Shown in pieces: positions 48,018 through 60,979 of a stretch of DNA of 64,000 nt; positions within the stretch are counted from its first letter, which is position 1, and each line of letters opens with the position of its first letter. Below the pieces are notes generated by a model. That model saw nothing but the letters and a program-made list of their open reading frames with translations, made no database searches and had not been told where the DNA came from. The translations under genes and the position numbers were made by a program. The stretch lies in assembly GCA_905183005.1 (NCBI GenBank), contig CAJJDO010000018.1, positions 698,716-762,715 of the forward strand, given 5' to 3'. Source of the DNA: Paramecium pentaurelia. Lineage: Eukaryota > Ciliophora > Oligohymenophorea > Peniculida > Parameciidae.

Positions 48018-49219
48018 ATGGGAGCTACATGTTGTGCTGCTAAATAACTTGGAAATACCGAGATAACTAACGCTGCTCCTGAAGAATTCAATCAATAAAT
48101 TGATAATGAAAAACCTTAAGAAGCAAATCATTAAAACGAAGAACTAGAACACGTGAAACTGGTTAAAGAACCTCCCCATATACCAGTCGAAGAACCAGCT
48201 CCAGGGAATCCACCAGATGATGTATTTAATGTCTTACCTCTTAGGCCTCAAGAGAAAAATAGAGATAAATGATAGCTATTCATGGTCCTAACCCTGAAGA
48301 TGCAAAACCATATGAAAAAGTACCCTTAATAGAAAATGATATGGTACGTAAGACTCTAGAAAAACTTGGAGAATATCGATACGATCCTGAATCACTTCAA
48401 AAGTTTGCAGATTGCATTGAACTAGAACCTTATGTATTAATTAATTGTTAACTTATAGTAATTTGAGAATGGGGCTATATATGTTGGGCAATGGAAAAAT
48501 CATCAAAGATGGGGAAGAGGTAAATAATACTGGCCTGATGGTTCCATTTATGAAGGATTTTGGTGTGTTCATACTGCTAATGGAAAAGGAAGATTGATTC
48601 ATGCAGATGGTGATGCTTATGTATTATATTATTTAAACATAGGATGGTGATTGGGTAGATGATAGAGCTTAAGGATAAGGAACTTATTATCATGTTGATG
48701 GAGCTAAATATGAAGGAGATTGGTTAGAAGATTAATAACATGGTAAAGGAACTGAAATGTGGCCAGATGGAGCTTAATACATTGGAAGTTACGTTAATGG
48801 TAAGAAAGATGGAAAAGGAAAATTTAAATGGAGTGACGGAGCAACTTATGAAGGAGATTTCAGAGATAATAATATTGAAGGTATTTTTATATTTTTTAAA
48901 TCTCTAGGATATGGAGAATATATTTGGGCTGATGGAAGAAAATATAAAGGACAATGGTAAAATAACAAAATGCATGGAAAGGGAGATTTTAATTGGCCAG
49001 ATGGAAAATAATATAGTGGTATTCTCTTATTTTAAATTATTAGGTGATTATGTGGAAGATAAGAAAGAAGGTTACGGGGTCTTTAAATGGTCTGATGGAA
49101 AATAATATAAAGGCTATTGGAAGGATGGTAAATAGCATGGCAAAGGAATTCTAGTTGATAAAGATTAAAGGGAAGTTGAAGCTGAATGGGTTGAAGGAAA
49201 AAGAGTCAGACAAGATTGA
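48018..49219 (+). CDS. MORN-repeat protein, N-acylated
   Basis: 359 aa with five introns (48222-48244, 48434-48458, 48621-48642, 48881-48907, 49019-49043). MGATCCAAKQLGN is a strong dual acylation signal (Gly2 myristoylation, Cys5/Cys6 palmitoylation). A linker of about 120 residues is followed by about nine MORN units, e.g. YVGQWKNHQRWGRGKQYWPD, YEGDWLEDQQHGKGTEMWPD, YKGQWQNNKMHGKGDFNWPD. Several introns fall within the repeat block. Likely a membrane or cortex scaffold, like the shorter-repeat MORN protein at 36873-38301. Confidence 0.92.
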
Positions 49220-50154
49220 TTATCATTATATTATTATTAAATCTAATACTGTATCCATATCTTGACCTATTATAGGTTATCAATGTACTGAATAATTTCA
49301 CATTCTCTGATAATATTATTTTTATTATTTTCAGTTAGATATTTTTGTTTAATATTTCATTTAATTATAAATTATTTATTTTACAAAAAATTTTAAATCT
49401 AATTCCTATCCTTCTAGTTTTATTTTTAATCATGATATTTTCACTTATTTCCATTCTAAAACCAATTATTTTTCTAAAAAATTATATTATCATCTATTAT
49501 ATTATAAATAAACAGCAACTGCCAAATTTCAAATAGATTTACTTCTCAAACTCTTTGGTATTCTTACTAATTAATAAGGATTTTTCTTTTCTTATATAAG
49601 TTCTGATATTCTAAGGTATTTTGAATTTAATCAATTATTTAGACTCATAAAATTAACTTAATAAATAATTGTTATACTTATTTTTTTATATAAAATTTAG
49701 CCATATCTGAGGTTTTTAAATGATAAAACAGAATATTACATTTGGAACTGAAATTAAATTGGAAATTTTTTAATAAGAATTAATTATGAACATAATTCTT
49801 ACAGTCTTCAAATATTAACAGAAATATTATTTATTGATTTTTCTAAGGAAAATTTAAAAAGCTGCTTATGAATTTATATAAATATAATAGTTGTTTTAAC
49901 TAGAAGATCTAAGAGATATTTAATATTTTCTAAATATTAATATATCAGTAATAAATTAAATCAATACTGAATATTATATTTAAAAATTAGTTAAAAATTT
50001 TTTGATAAAACCGACTATATAGTGTATTTTTAATTCATAATGATTGTGCTAGTTTTATAGAATGCTAAAAATTGAATATATTATTGAGTAAAACTAAATT
50101 TAGAAAGATAAGAAAATTAACAAAAAGACAAAAAAATGTATAAATGAGAAGAAA
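49220..50154. other. Intergenic, AT-rich
   Basis: About 930 bp between convergent genes. A frame of about 120 codons opens at the ATG near 49345 (Ile/Leu/Phe-rich, membrane-like), but the composition is what AT-rich noncoding DNA gives by chance with only one stop codon; I do not support it. Confidence 0.5.
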
Positions 50155-53100
50155 TCATTATGTTGCTTTTTATTTTGAAAAAGGGATTTCTAATTCTTCA
50201 TCAGAGTCTTATTTAAATTTTTCTTTACTATTACTAACCTAACTATTATCTACTATACATTTTGAGACAACATTAAGTTTTTAAGGACTTTTTGATACTC
50301 TATTAACTATTTTGTTTATCTCTTTAGTGGTCAATCCTGTTTATTATTTTAATCTATTTCTTAATTATTACTCTGATTTTAAGATTTCTTTTTTCTCTTC
50401 TTCTTATTTATTACTTTGATGATATTCTGAACTCTTAGATTCATAAAATGCATAAAATTTTTAATATGTTAATTTGTCAATTTAGAGAGTTTTCAATAAT
50501 TTTGTTGGTTTATGAAATATATGGGTTAATAATCCAAATAAAAATATATTGGATACATCTTAAAATCCTATTTGAATCATTTCAGCACAATGATTAATAA
50601 ATTTCATTCTCTTTTCATTAACATTTAATTTATTAACAGAAGCAATATAAGAATTAATACATAATTTTACAAATTCATTAAAATTTTCTTCACTTTATGA
50701 TTAATATTAAATTGAGGAATAATCAACAATAAATTTCCAAAAATCCTCTTTTTTAAAATATTAATCATTTTCTATAACTTTTTATAATGATTATGAAATG
50801 GATGTTAAAATTGTTGGTTTTAAATCACTAAAGTAACAACTAGATTTTATTAATTCAAATAAATAAGATAAGAATTGAATACCAAATTCTTTATTTATTA
50901 GTATTGAAGGACATTAATTAATTAATTTTATTGAATTGTTGAATAATTCCATTTATATATTACTTATTTAAGGTAAGTTATCAATTAAAGTGCGACTTTT
51001 CCTTCTTTTAAAATCATTTTATTTTTCTTTTTCTAATTTAACTTATCTAGATAATTCAGAAAGTACAAAATTATGAAAATGGATGTACAATAATTAATAA
51101 GTTTATGAAGATATGTAATATTATAAGTTTAATCTTTATAATTTAAAATTATTAGTATAAATTAAATTATTGATAACAAGTTATAAAATAGTAATGTGTT
51201 ATTGATCTTTATTTTTATTTTCTAAAATTTAAAAGCAATAATTAAAAAATAGATCTCTTATTTCTTTATAATTAATTTCATGATCATTTTCTTAAGGTTT
51301 ATTAGAACTTAATAGATTTCTAATTTAATTTTGAAGTGAACTAGCCAATAAATTTGCATTAATTATAATTGATTTTTCATCTTTATTTTCAAAAATTGAG
51401 CTAATTGGATTTAAGATTTATTTTGGAAATACTAAATTTTGTTTAATTAAACATTCAATTTTCTAAATATTTAAAAAATTTAATTTTTCTTTATATACCT
51501 TAATACCATATTTTACTAATTCTTTTATACAATCTTTGACTACTTCTGAATCTTATTGTTATTATTGATATATAAACATCATTTTACAAACTTAATTAAT
51601 TATACCAATATTTTAACTTTTTTGAAAAATCTTTTACACACTAATAGCAATTGCTTTCATATCCTTAAGAGGTATTAATTTAGAGTTTAAGTTTTAATAG
51701 ATATGTAGATAAGGAAATAGTAAATTCTAAAAGATCATAAATTTAATATATATACCTCATCAACCAAATCAATTGAAATCTTTGCTTTAGTTAAAAAGTA
51801 ACTTGTAAATTGATCTGTAAATTTAATTTCTTCATCTTTATCTTCTAACCACCAGAATTTAGTTTAAGTATGTTGATATGATAATATTGATGCATAAAAA
51901 TAAAAACCCATAAGCTAGAATTATTCTTATTATTCTCCTTCAAAAAATTGAGAGTATTGTTCTGGTAAACAGACAAAAGGATGACTATGAACAAAAGAAA
52001 ATATAAAATTTTAGCATTCCTCATAACTCTAAATTTCAAAAGGTGCATAAGTCAAGTAAAATTCAGTTAATTTAAATACACTTTTAATTGGTTTTTCAAA
52101 TAAATGTAGTAAAAATGAGGATTCATATCTTATTCTTAGATTTTTTGCAAATAATATTCTAATAAACGCTTAACATGTCTTGGTTTTAAAAAAATTACTC
52201 ACTACATTTGTATTTTTTGAAAATAGCTATAAAATATTAAAATAATTATTATACTTTTAGGAAATTGATTAATTTTAATTGAACACTTTCATTAGGATCA
52301 AATATTAAGCTCATAATAGCCTCTTATTCTTCTTGTAGAAAATCAATTATTGGTTATAAGGATTTTTTACTTTCAATTAAAGATTTTAAAATTTTTTCTA
52401 ATTCATTTAAAGCAGATTCTCTGCATTCATGATTTTCACTTAGAAATAAACATCCTAAATAACTATAATAGGGATCTGTAGGAATATCTGAATTCTAAAA
52501 GGAATGAAAAAGTATTTGAATAGCTTTTTTCTTGATTAAAGTTTATACATCTTAAGTTCTATTAGTTACTAAATATTCAAAAATATTATTTATAAATTTA
52601 GTTACTTCTTTCAATTCCTATTCATTTTCTATAGTTTATTTATTAAAATTATACTTATAAATTGTAAGAAATTAGATGTAGAATTAATTATTAAATCTAT
52701 AACTTCTAAAGCAGCTTATCTAGCAGTTCGAAATTTAGTTTAGGAGATTATTGTAAGCCAATTATATGTATATTTGAAAAAGCCTTCACATTAGAAAGGT
52801 AATTAAGTTTAGGTTGAGAATAATGTATCAAAAAATTGTCTTAAGACTTTATTATTTTCAATTAATTAGCATTATTATTCATCAATTAAATTAGACTAAT
52901 TTTCAAGTTAGAGTGATTCTAATTTATTTATTATTTCTTCTAAATTGACTTTTGCAAGGCTTAATCCCTTCAAATATTGATTACAATGATCCATTCCAAC
53001 CAACTTTAAATAAAAAGACACAAAACTAAGTAAAACTCCTTATGGACTTTCAAGCAATAAATCTTCTAATTTAATTATTACACTAGATTATTCAATATCT

Positions 53101-53219
53101 GGATCATTCATAGATTCTAGAATATATTTATTATTACCATATATTTCAACTAATTTGATTTCTTCAATTTGTTAAAGTTCAGATTCTCTATTATTTTATT
53201 TCTTTGCTCCCTTTTTCAT
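50155..53219 (-). CDS. Cohesin subunit SCC3/STAG-like
   Basis: About 993 aa with introns of 26, 28 and 29 nt. MKKGAKKQNNRESELQQ; then LLLSFVSFYLKLVGMDHCNQ (compare LLDLINFFIQCSGC in STAG), YTYNWLTIISQTKFRTARQA (the STAG-domain block around W..LS.SK.R..RHTAT), FHSFQNSDIPTDPYYSYLGC and LSENHECRESALNELEKIL (compare the Y.KYLGW.L.D....VR..AL..L block). The rest is HEAT-like helices, with an acidic-basic tail ending IPFSKQKATQ. SCC3 stabilises cohesin on chromatin for sister cohesion and meiosis. Family call rests on block similarity, so moderately sure. Confidence 0.68.
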
Positions 53220-53407
53220 ACTAATTCTTTAAGCTTAAATTATAATATAAATAATGTTATTGAGATATTTATGATTTCCCTTAAATGTAGTTTAATTTAA
53301 TTATAATGAATTCTTACTATTTTTCTTGTTGATTTTTATTTTATTTGATAATTTTTTGGATTGTTATATTTAATTTCAAAATAATTGATTTAGCAAAGAT
53401 GATAATC

Positions 53408-53917
53408 ATGAACAATACACCATAAAGATAAAAAACTTAAGATTCTGATTTAATAGATTAACTTTAAATAATTGAAGATTCTAATTTTAAAGAAAATTAA
53501 GTTGAATACTAAAATAATCTTAAAATTAGAAACGTAGAACTATAATAACTCAGATAAAAAAGTATTAAAACTCCAACTTTATTTATATCAACTTAAACAT
53601 AATTTTAATCATCATAATAAATTAGCTCTAAAAGAGGATCTTTAGCTGAATTGCATTCTAATTTACCATCTACTTAAACATATTTAGGTTAAATGTAAAA
53701 TAGAAAAAAAAGAGAACCTCCATCTTTAAAATTAAATGAATAGTAATAAATAAAAAGATATGAATCTTTGGTGAATTTGATTTAACAACCAACTAATAGA
53801 AACTATATAAAATCATAAAATGATTATACTACTAGAAATAAAGACAATATTAATTTTAATTCCTAATAAGTTTAAATTCAATAACTAATAAAAACATTAG
53901 GAAGCAGAAGATATTGA
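53408..53917 (+). CDS. Uncharacterised Gln/Ser/Lys-rich protein
   Basis: Intronless, 169 aa: MNNTPQRQKTQDSDLIDQLQ ... SSKRGSLAELHSNLPSTQTY ... LKTLGSRRY-like end. A short coiled-coil-like start (QVEYQNNLKIRNVELQQLRQ) and several basic Ser sites (KRGS, RYES) of the kind phosphorylated by basophilic kinases. No domain recognised; divergent from the SCC3-like gene with 188 bp between starts. Confidence 0.6.
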
Positions 53918-54227
53918 ATAAAGTTTCTATAAAGTATTAGATATTTCATAATCCAATTTTATTTATGTAAACAATCTATAATTATAAAAAAATAAGTCTC
54001 TATTATTCATTACTTTAAATTATTTAAATAAATGTATTTTTATATTCTTAACAAAGTAATCCCTTTTATATTTTATAAAATTTTGATTTTGAAATCCTCA
54101 AAGACTAATTTATTTTTAAGAGTTTTTAATATATAACTGATTTTCAATTTTATAATTATTTTATATATAATTTTATAATATTATTCTTAACATAATTATT
54201 AGTTTAAAATTAATATTATTTTTGATA
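53918..54227. other. Intergenic, AT-rich
   Basis: About 310 bp. No feature supported. Confidence 0.5.
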
Positions 54228-55642
54228 ATGGATGATTATTTAGATGACTAATATTATACAGAATTAGAAGAAGATTATGATAATAATAATGTTAACAATA
54301 ATGTAACATTATTAAGTGCAAATAATCTCTATTAAGAATTTTAAGATCGTCTTGAGATTATCAAAGATAAAATAGGAGAAACATCTTAAGTTGTTTTAAA
54401 TGTAATATTAAATACATATACATAATAAGTTATTAATCTTTTTCAATTTTGAAGTAAAAACCATTTATGATAAATTGTTGCTAAATGATTAGTCTGAATA
54501 AATAAAAATTTAACTTTAGGAATAAGGTATTTACAAAGTCTCTTAACTGAATTTTCATTCAAACATGATATGCTCAATATGTGAAGATAATAACACATAA
54601 GGGTATAGTTTAAATTGTAATCATAAATTTTGTAATAATTGTTGGAATCAAATGATAGAGGTCTAATTCTCAAGTTAAATACCTTTAGTAAGATGTTTAT
54701 AAGATTAATGTTTTGAAAGATTACCTAATTCATTTTTAGAATAATACTCTAAATATACTTAAATATTAATAAAGAGATTTATGTAACATGATGATGAAAT
54801 TACTTGGTGTCCAGGTAAATTTTATAAATTTGAATGATAGGATTAAATTGTGAGAATGTTTTTAAGTGTAAGAATTTTTCTCATTCAATAAAATGTCCTT
54901 GTGGCATCAAATTTTGTTCTAAATGTAGATAAGAAAAACATTATCCAATTCCATGTGATATTTTAAAAAAAGTATTAGAATATCAATAATCAAATGATTA
55001 TTGGGTAACTTTACATGCCTCAAAGTGTCCCTAATGTGGAAGACTTATATAGAGAACAGAGGGATGTTTTCATTTAAAATGTTTATGTGGGTAACATTTC
55101 TGTTTTAAATGCTCTGGACCTTGGGCAAAAGATCATGAAAAAAATTTTTATACATGTCCCTATATGAATACAAATAAAAATCCATCTAAATATGCTTTAT
55201 CATTAAAGAATGAACTATAGAGTATAAATAACAATATTAGAATCATTGAATAATCTATAAAAGAATTAAAATAGAAAGTTAAAAAAGTATAATTAGATAA
55301 TCTTTTAGAGTATTCAGATAAGATTATTTAACTTTTGAAAAAATCTAAATTGTATTATATATTCATAATATATTTAGATTTTTGTATTATAAATACTATT
55401 TAATGGAAAATAAGGATGTATAAATATATGAATAAACATTCTAATAATTTTAAAAGGAATTGAATATAATTTTAATAATTATACAAAATAAAATTTTGGA
55501 AGTTGAAGACAATGAATAAATAAGAGATAAAATGATTTTAGAATTCATCAATTTTGAAGATTCAGAAAAAAAAGTCTTAAGAAATTTAAAAATCAAAAAA
55601 TAATTTATAAAATAATATATAATAGAAACCTTAATAAAATGA
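54228..55642 (+). CDS. RBR-type E3 ubiquitin ligase (ariadne-like)
   Basis: 444 aa, introns 54402-54429, 54815-54840, 55352-55377. Acidic N-terminus MDDYLDDQYYTELEEDYDN and a helical segment before RING1, as in ariadne proteins. RING1: CSICEDN...LNCNHKFCNNCW; IBR: GLNCENVFKCKNF...CPCGIKFCSKC; RING2: CPQCGRLIQRTEGCFHLKCL, with the catalytic Cys in EGCFH followed by CGQHFCFKC. RBR ligases take ubiquitin from E2 onto this Cys, then onto substrate. The C-terminal helices correspond to the ariadne domain but are shorter and diverged; the third intron join there is tentative. Confidence 0.9.
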
Positions 55643-55846
55643 TAATTAAATTATTTATTTAGTTATAGTGATTTATAAAAACAACATTATAAAGTTCATT
55701 AATAATGTTTTAAAAAACTTATTTTCGAATTATTTTCTAATAATAATTAAAAAGTTCTGCAAATAAGTTAATTGATTTTATAATAATATAATTAAAATAC
55801 TTATATATAAGTAAATATTAAATATAAATACATACACAAATATCAA

Positions 55847-58301
55847 TCAATTTTAACAAGAATAATCCCAACCAAATACTTCATTGATTCTTTCACCATC
55901 TTAGGGATAGTCATGATCAATTAATCTGGTTGTTTATGTTAATTTATTTGTCTCTTTTTTTTTTAATTTTGGTGCTATATATTCTTATTATTATAATTTT
56001 AACCAATCAATTTCAGCAAATATAATATGATTTTTTATTTACTTAATAGATAATCTATCATTTGGATTTTTAGTGATAATTTATTCCAAAAAATTTTTTA
56101 CAGATCCTGAAAAGTTTTTTGGTATTCTGAGTTCTTCATTTTATATACCATTTAATAGTATTCTAATATTATTACTAAAATGTGGAGGATAACCTGATAA
56201 CATTTCATATAACAATAGACCAACTGTATATATATCTGTACTTTATGTTACTCCCTGACCATTTAATAATTCAGGAGATAAATAAGCTGGTGAACCACAA
56301 AATGTATGAGTTATATTAAAACCTTCTTTTGATAATCCAAAATCTATTAATTTTATGTAATTATTTTTTGTAATCATTACATTTTCTGGTTTTAAATCTC
56401 TATATATGAGATTTAAAGAATGAAGATATTCTATTGCAAGAATAATTTAGGCAATAATAAAAATGGCTTAGGTTTCTTATATTATTGTACCTTTAGTCAT
56501 ATAATTAGTTAGATCTCCATTGTCACAATATTCTAATAACATGTATAGATAGTGTTAAGTCTAATTAATATAAATTTAGATTCACTTAAAAAGAATGATG
56601 TAATTTTACAACAAATGGATGATTTAGATACTTCATAATGCTTAATTCACTTTAAATATATTTAACATCTTGTAGAACTTATTATTTTAATTACTATTTA
56701 AGTGCAAATATTTTATTTTTATAAATTACCTAAATTAGAATTGAATTAATTAATTACTTTAAAGACTTATCCAAAAGATCCTTTGCCTAAATGTGAGAGT
56801 ACTTATATATCTTTTATTCTTATAACACTTCTAATAAAATTTTAGATTTAATGTTAACTTAATATAGATTTTTCATATTGATTCATTTAAATGATTTATT
56901 TTTCTATATCAAAAATTTCAATTTCTTAATTTTATTTTTCCATCATAATTTAAAGAATTGTTTTCTTTTGTTTTTCTTATTCATAAGTATTTAATTTTTT
57001 ATTCATATATCTACAATAACCAATTGAATTTTTAATAGATTCTAGCCATTATCGAGCAGCATTTTTGGTTTGAAATGCAATATGTAAATGTTTATTAAAG
57101 TACTGTAATTCTAAATAAAATAAGTTTTTATCTTAAAACCAATGATCTTTAGATAATTTGATTTCATTTATAAACTCCAAAGGAATTAACTCTCAAAAAA
57201 TATAAATAATATACTTTGGATTAAAAGGATATTAAATAGAAGTCTTATATCTAGCAATGGCTCCAGAATCTGGATCACAAATTAAATAGTTATCAATCAA
57301 AAGCAATTTAAAATATGAAACTATTTTAGCACTTCCTTTAATAATAGGGGGTTTTTGTGGTCTATTAGTAAAGAATGAATTTAATGAATAGAATGTACAA
57401 ATAGATTATCTAAAAGAATTTATGATATCAAATTATTTATTTCTTAAAATTAAGAGTTCTTTTTAAAGTATTTTCTTAGTTCTATCACCTGCAACATCTA
57501 CAACAGATTTCCCTTAAAATGTTATTGAGATATCTATTTTTGGATGTTTCAATAATAACTCTATTAATTCTTAATCATCTATTTAAGCAGCTATATGTAA
57601 AGCTGTTCCTTTTATAGTAATCTAATTAACATTGATTGAATTAGAACCCATTATCAAGTTTGTCACTAAGCTAGTTAAAATTTGAATAATTTACTTTTAA
57701 TATTTGATTACCAAATTGCTATTTATAAACAATTCCATCCATCTTTAGAGAGAATAGAAATATCACCTCCAGAACTTATTAACCATAAATACATCTTCTC
57801 ATCTCCTAGAAATGTAACTAAATGAAGTGCATTCCATCCTGTCAATTCAATTCCATTTATCAATTATGCTCTATCATTTCTATCTTCTAGAAAGAGTTCT
57901 AGATCACTTAAAAGAGACAATCTAATTAATTAAAATATAGTCTCTTATTCAGGAATAGAATTAGCTGAAGTATCAAGAAATTGTGAGGGATCAAATTATG
58001 ATGAAAATGAAGATGCCATATCAGAAAAGGGATCAGTTGTTTTTTATGCAAATATGGCAGAGCCTTATTAAATCTAATAATCACATATGTAAAGGTTTAA
58101 TTCATCAAGAACAATCTTCTTAATCTAAAATGTTACTTTCTCATTTGTTTATATCAAAATCAATTTAAGTTGATTTTAATCAATTCCTGTCAAATTTGAT
58201 ACTTAATCATACAATTCAGATATTTTATACTTCGATGAGATTTTTAATTACTCAACATTCAAAATTCCCCAGTCATTATAATATCTAATTACGATTTTCA
58301 T
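55847..58301 (-). CDS. AGC-family protein kinase with ubiquitin-like, ankyrin and PH regions
   Basis: About 790 codons, introns 57666-57694, 56730-56757, 56561-56585. N-terminus MKIVIRYYNDWGILNVEQLK has the strand pattern of a ubiquitin-like fold; two to three ankyrin units (GWNALHLVTFLGDEKMYLWL, GTALHIAAQIDDQELIELLL); a PH-like region (RPQKPPIIKGSAKIVSYFKL to NAARQWLESIK); then the kinase: GKGSFGQVF, FALK, LEYCDNGDLTNY, YRDLKPENVM, DFGLS, FCGSPAYLSPELL and a short AGC tail with FGWDYSCQN. Catalytic residues are complete. An in-frame TGA (57193-57195) interrupts the PH region and is not removed by any frame-keeping intron I can find. If real, it splits the gene. Confidence 0.82.
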
Positions 58302-58416
58302 AAAATAAAATAATAATATTTCAGTATTCAGTATTATTACCAAACAAAATAGTATAATAATATGAAATTAATTCAGATATCCTCTTATTATAAAATTAAT
58401 TATACACATTAATTTT

Positions 58417-60214
58417 TCAATACATTAGTTTCTGTTATAATTCAATATCATAAGGTTCAGATGAATCTGACCATCCTTCTGGTTTCATTTTTCTTTCAAA
58501 ATATTATCTATTTAACTTAAGTGCATCTCTTCCTTCAAAAATGAGTCTGTCAGAAAATGTATTGTTAAAAATGAATTATTTCATACCAATCAATTAAAGA
58601 GTCTTATCAAACAAATCAAAGTAATTAATCAAACATAAAACAATCAATAAACATGGCATTAAAGCTGTAATACTAACTCCAAATATTGGTAATAATTCAA
58701 TCTAAATATTTATATTATTGAATTCATACATTTCCCATTGCATATCTAAAAGCAGTCTCTTATTTTAGTTTAATCATATTTAAGAAATTCTAACATAATG
58801 GTGCTCCAACTCTACTAAAATTGATTGTTGCAAACATAAGACTTGGTGCATCTGTCTAATGATCTCCATAAAGTCCATAAAATCCTTGAATTCTTATTTT
58901 AAATAAACCATAATAAACACAAAAAGCAATGTAGAGTAAAGGTATAAATGAATAAAAGGAAATACTTAATAATCCATCAACATATCTAAGAGGTAAACCA
59001 AATATTGTAAATTATGTACCCATAAAAATTGTTACTTCAGAAATCAATACTAAAATAGATAATATTCCAAAAGTCAAAGATATTATTACTTTTAATTAAG
59101 GTTTTATAACACATAACCAATGCCATTCTAATATATCCAATTTTTATGCAAAAGTTCCTTCTCTTGGTTTTTTAAAAGAAAATTAAACCTTCTTTTCTTA
59201 ACTATTTATAGCCTTTATAATATCCTCCATTTCATATGCTGATTTACAATTCTCTTTCCATTATGCTTTAATTCTCTTGTATTCTAATGAGTTCTTTCTT
59301 ATTTCTTAATATAAATTCATCATTTCTTCAACAGATTCTGGTCCTTTATTTTTAAAAAAAGCCCCTGTTATAGTCATTAGGATTTATGATTTTCTCTTTT
59401 CTTCTTCCTTTTTTAAAATCTTATGCATATTTCTTGGTATCATATTTAAGCATTTATTAAGGTAATACATCATATCATCATTATCAAATCGTTGATCCTT
59501 TATTTAAAATACTTTCATTGATGTTTCCAACAATTTATGATGAGCATCATCCTTTTCTCCATTTATGCTTGCCGTTCTAAAATAAAGATATTTCATCTAT
59601 ACATCCAATTAGGATGTTCTCATTTATGCCTTTGGAATTATAACTAATCCATAACCCAATAAAACTATAATTAGAGCAACTCCAAATGAATTTGCCATAC
59701 TCTTCAAAAATGTACCTAAACCACACTATTAAGCTTATCCAGTATAGAAAATTGCTAGAACAAAAACTATGCCAACAACAGAAATTATAATATAGAATCT
59801 CACATTGTTTTTAAGTGCTTTTTTTAATTTATCTCTCTTATCTAACTCAACTGATTCTTCATATTCTTACATAATCGGAATTACAGTCCAACACAATATG
59901 AAATTTGTCCAATAAAGTATTTGATAAGTCTATCATAGTATTAAAGTCATTACTTCAGCTAAACTCAGGTAATCATTCGAAATAGATCCAACGCTTTAAT
60001 CTCTATATGTAATATATATGTCAAAAGGTAAAAATAGTAGCAGCAAAAAATTAATTAACCATGATACTAGTGCCATGCCTTTTACATAAATACTAACATC
60101 CTTGCTACAATATTTTTGAATCATATAGCCAATTAAGCAAGTTACTATCACGATTTCAAATATAAGTATTAAATACATTAATTTATATGCACAATGATTT
60201 AATTTTATGGTCAT
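58417..60214 (-). CDS. LMBR1-family (LMBD2-like) multipass membrane protein
   Basis: 589 aa, one 28-nt intron in the C-terminal third (ending before IELLPIFGVSITALMPCLL). Start MTIKLNHCAYKLMYLILIFE, then WLINFLLLLFLPFDIYITY (compare FLIVFILPLDVSTT in LMBD2), five N-terminal membrane segments, a long cytosolic helical loop (EEMMNLYQEIRKNSLEYKRI, the loop typical of the family), and four C-terminal membrane segments ending in GRDALKLNRQYFERKM. LMBR1-type proteins are plasma-membrane or endosomal proteins linked to receptor uptake; the exact role here is unknown. An open frame continues upstream of the chosen ATG to a TGA but lacks family similarity. Confidence 0.85.
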
Positions 60215-60979
60215 TCTATGTCTAAGTCTCTAAAAAAGAAAGTCATTTGATATAATTATTGATAAATTTTGTTAAAGACACATTTGATATGCTTTAAAAT
60301 TAGAAAACTATCATAATTTTAGAGTTATAGTGATTAATGATGTAAAAATCAAAATAAATAATCCAAATATGCTTGCACTAATAAATTATAAATATAGGAA
60401 TTTATAAATAATAGTAAATTATCAACATTCATAATTTTCAAGAAATCTAATTACCATTCCATATGCACACTTAATAATTTCATACTTAAGACATTTAATA
60501 ATAATATTAATTTACATCATTTTGTTATGTATTTCCTAAAAACCTAAGATAAATACTGAATTTTACTATTTAATTCATTGATTTCAATCAAAATTTTAGT
60601 ATCTATTAATTATCATTTGATTATTCTAAAGAAAATAATGATTTAATAAACTTAAGAGAAAATATTATATTTTTGAATCAATAATGAGGGGAGGCTTGTT
60701 CATATCACAATCAATAAAATAATAACAATATTCATCTTATGAAAAATAAAAACATCTACATTTCTTTAAATTTTAATTATATGCTCTTTGGCATATCATG
60801 ATATTGCGATTTAGTTTATTTATATTTAAATAAATTAAATCAAAATAGATTGTCAATATTTCATAAACAAATTAGAGTTTTTAGTAGTAATGAAAAGTAA
60901 ATATTGATAATTTCTTCGATAAAATTTACAAGAAAATAAATCTACTTTAAAAAATAATAAATAATTAATTACTTAAGGA
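60215..60979. other. Intergenic, AT-rich
   Basis: About 765 bp between divergent genes. A membrane-like stretch on the minus strand (ISASIFGLFILIFTSLITIT, near 60350) is in frame with, but separated by a TGA from, the LMBR1 gene. I see nothing else. Confidence 0.45.

Noticed and set aside
49345..49720. A 120-codon membrane-like open frame
   Set aside because: Low-complexity Ile/Leu/Phe composition, no motif, and long frames are expected by chance when only TGA is a stop in AT-rich DNA.
60240..60430. Extension of the LMBR1 protein upstream of its ATG
   Set aside because: A TGA interrupts it, and the family N-terminus already starts correctly at the ATG at 60214.
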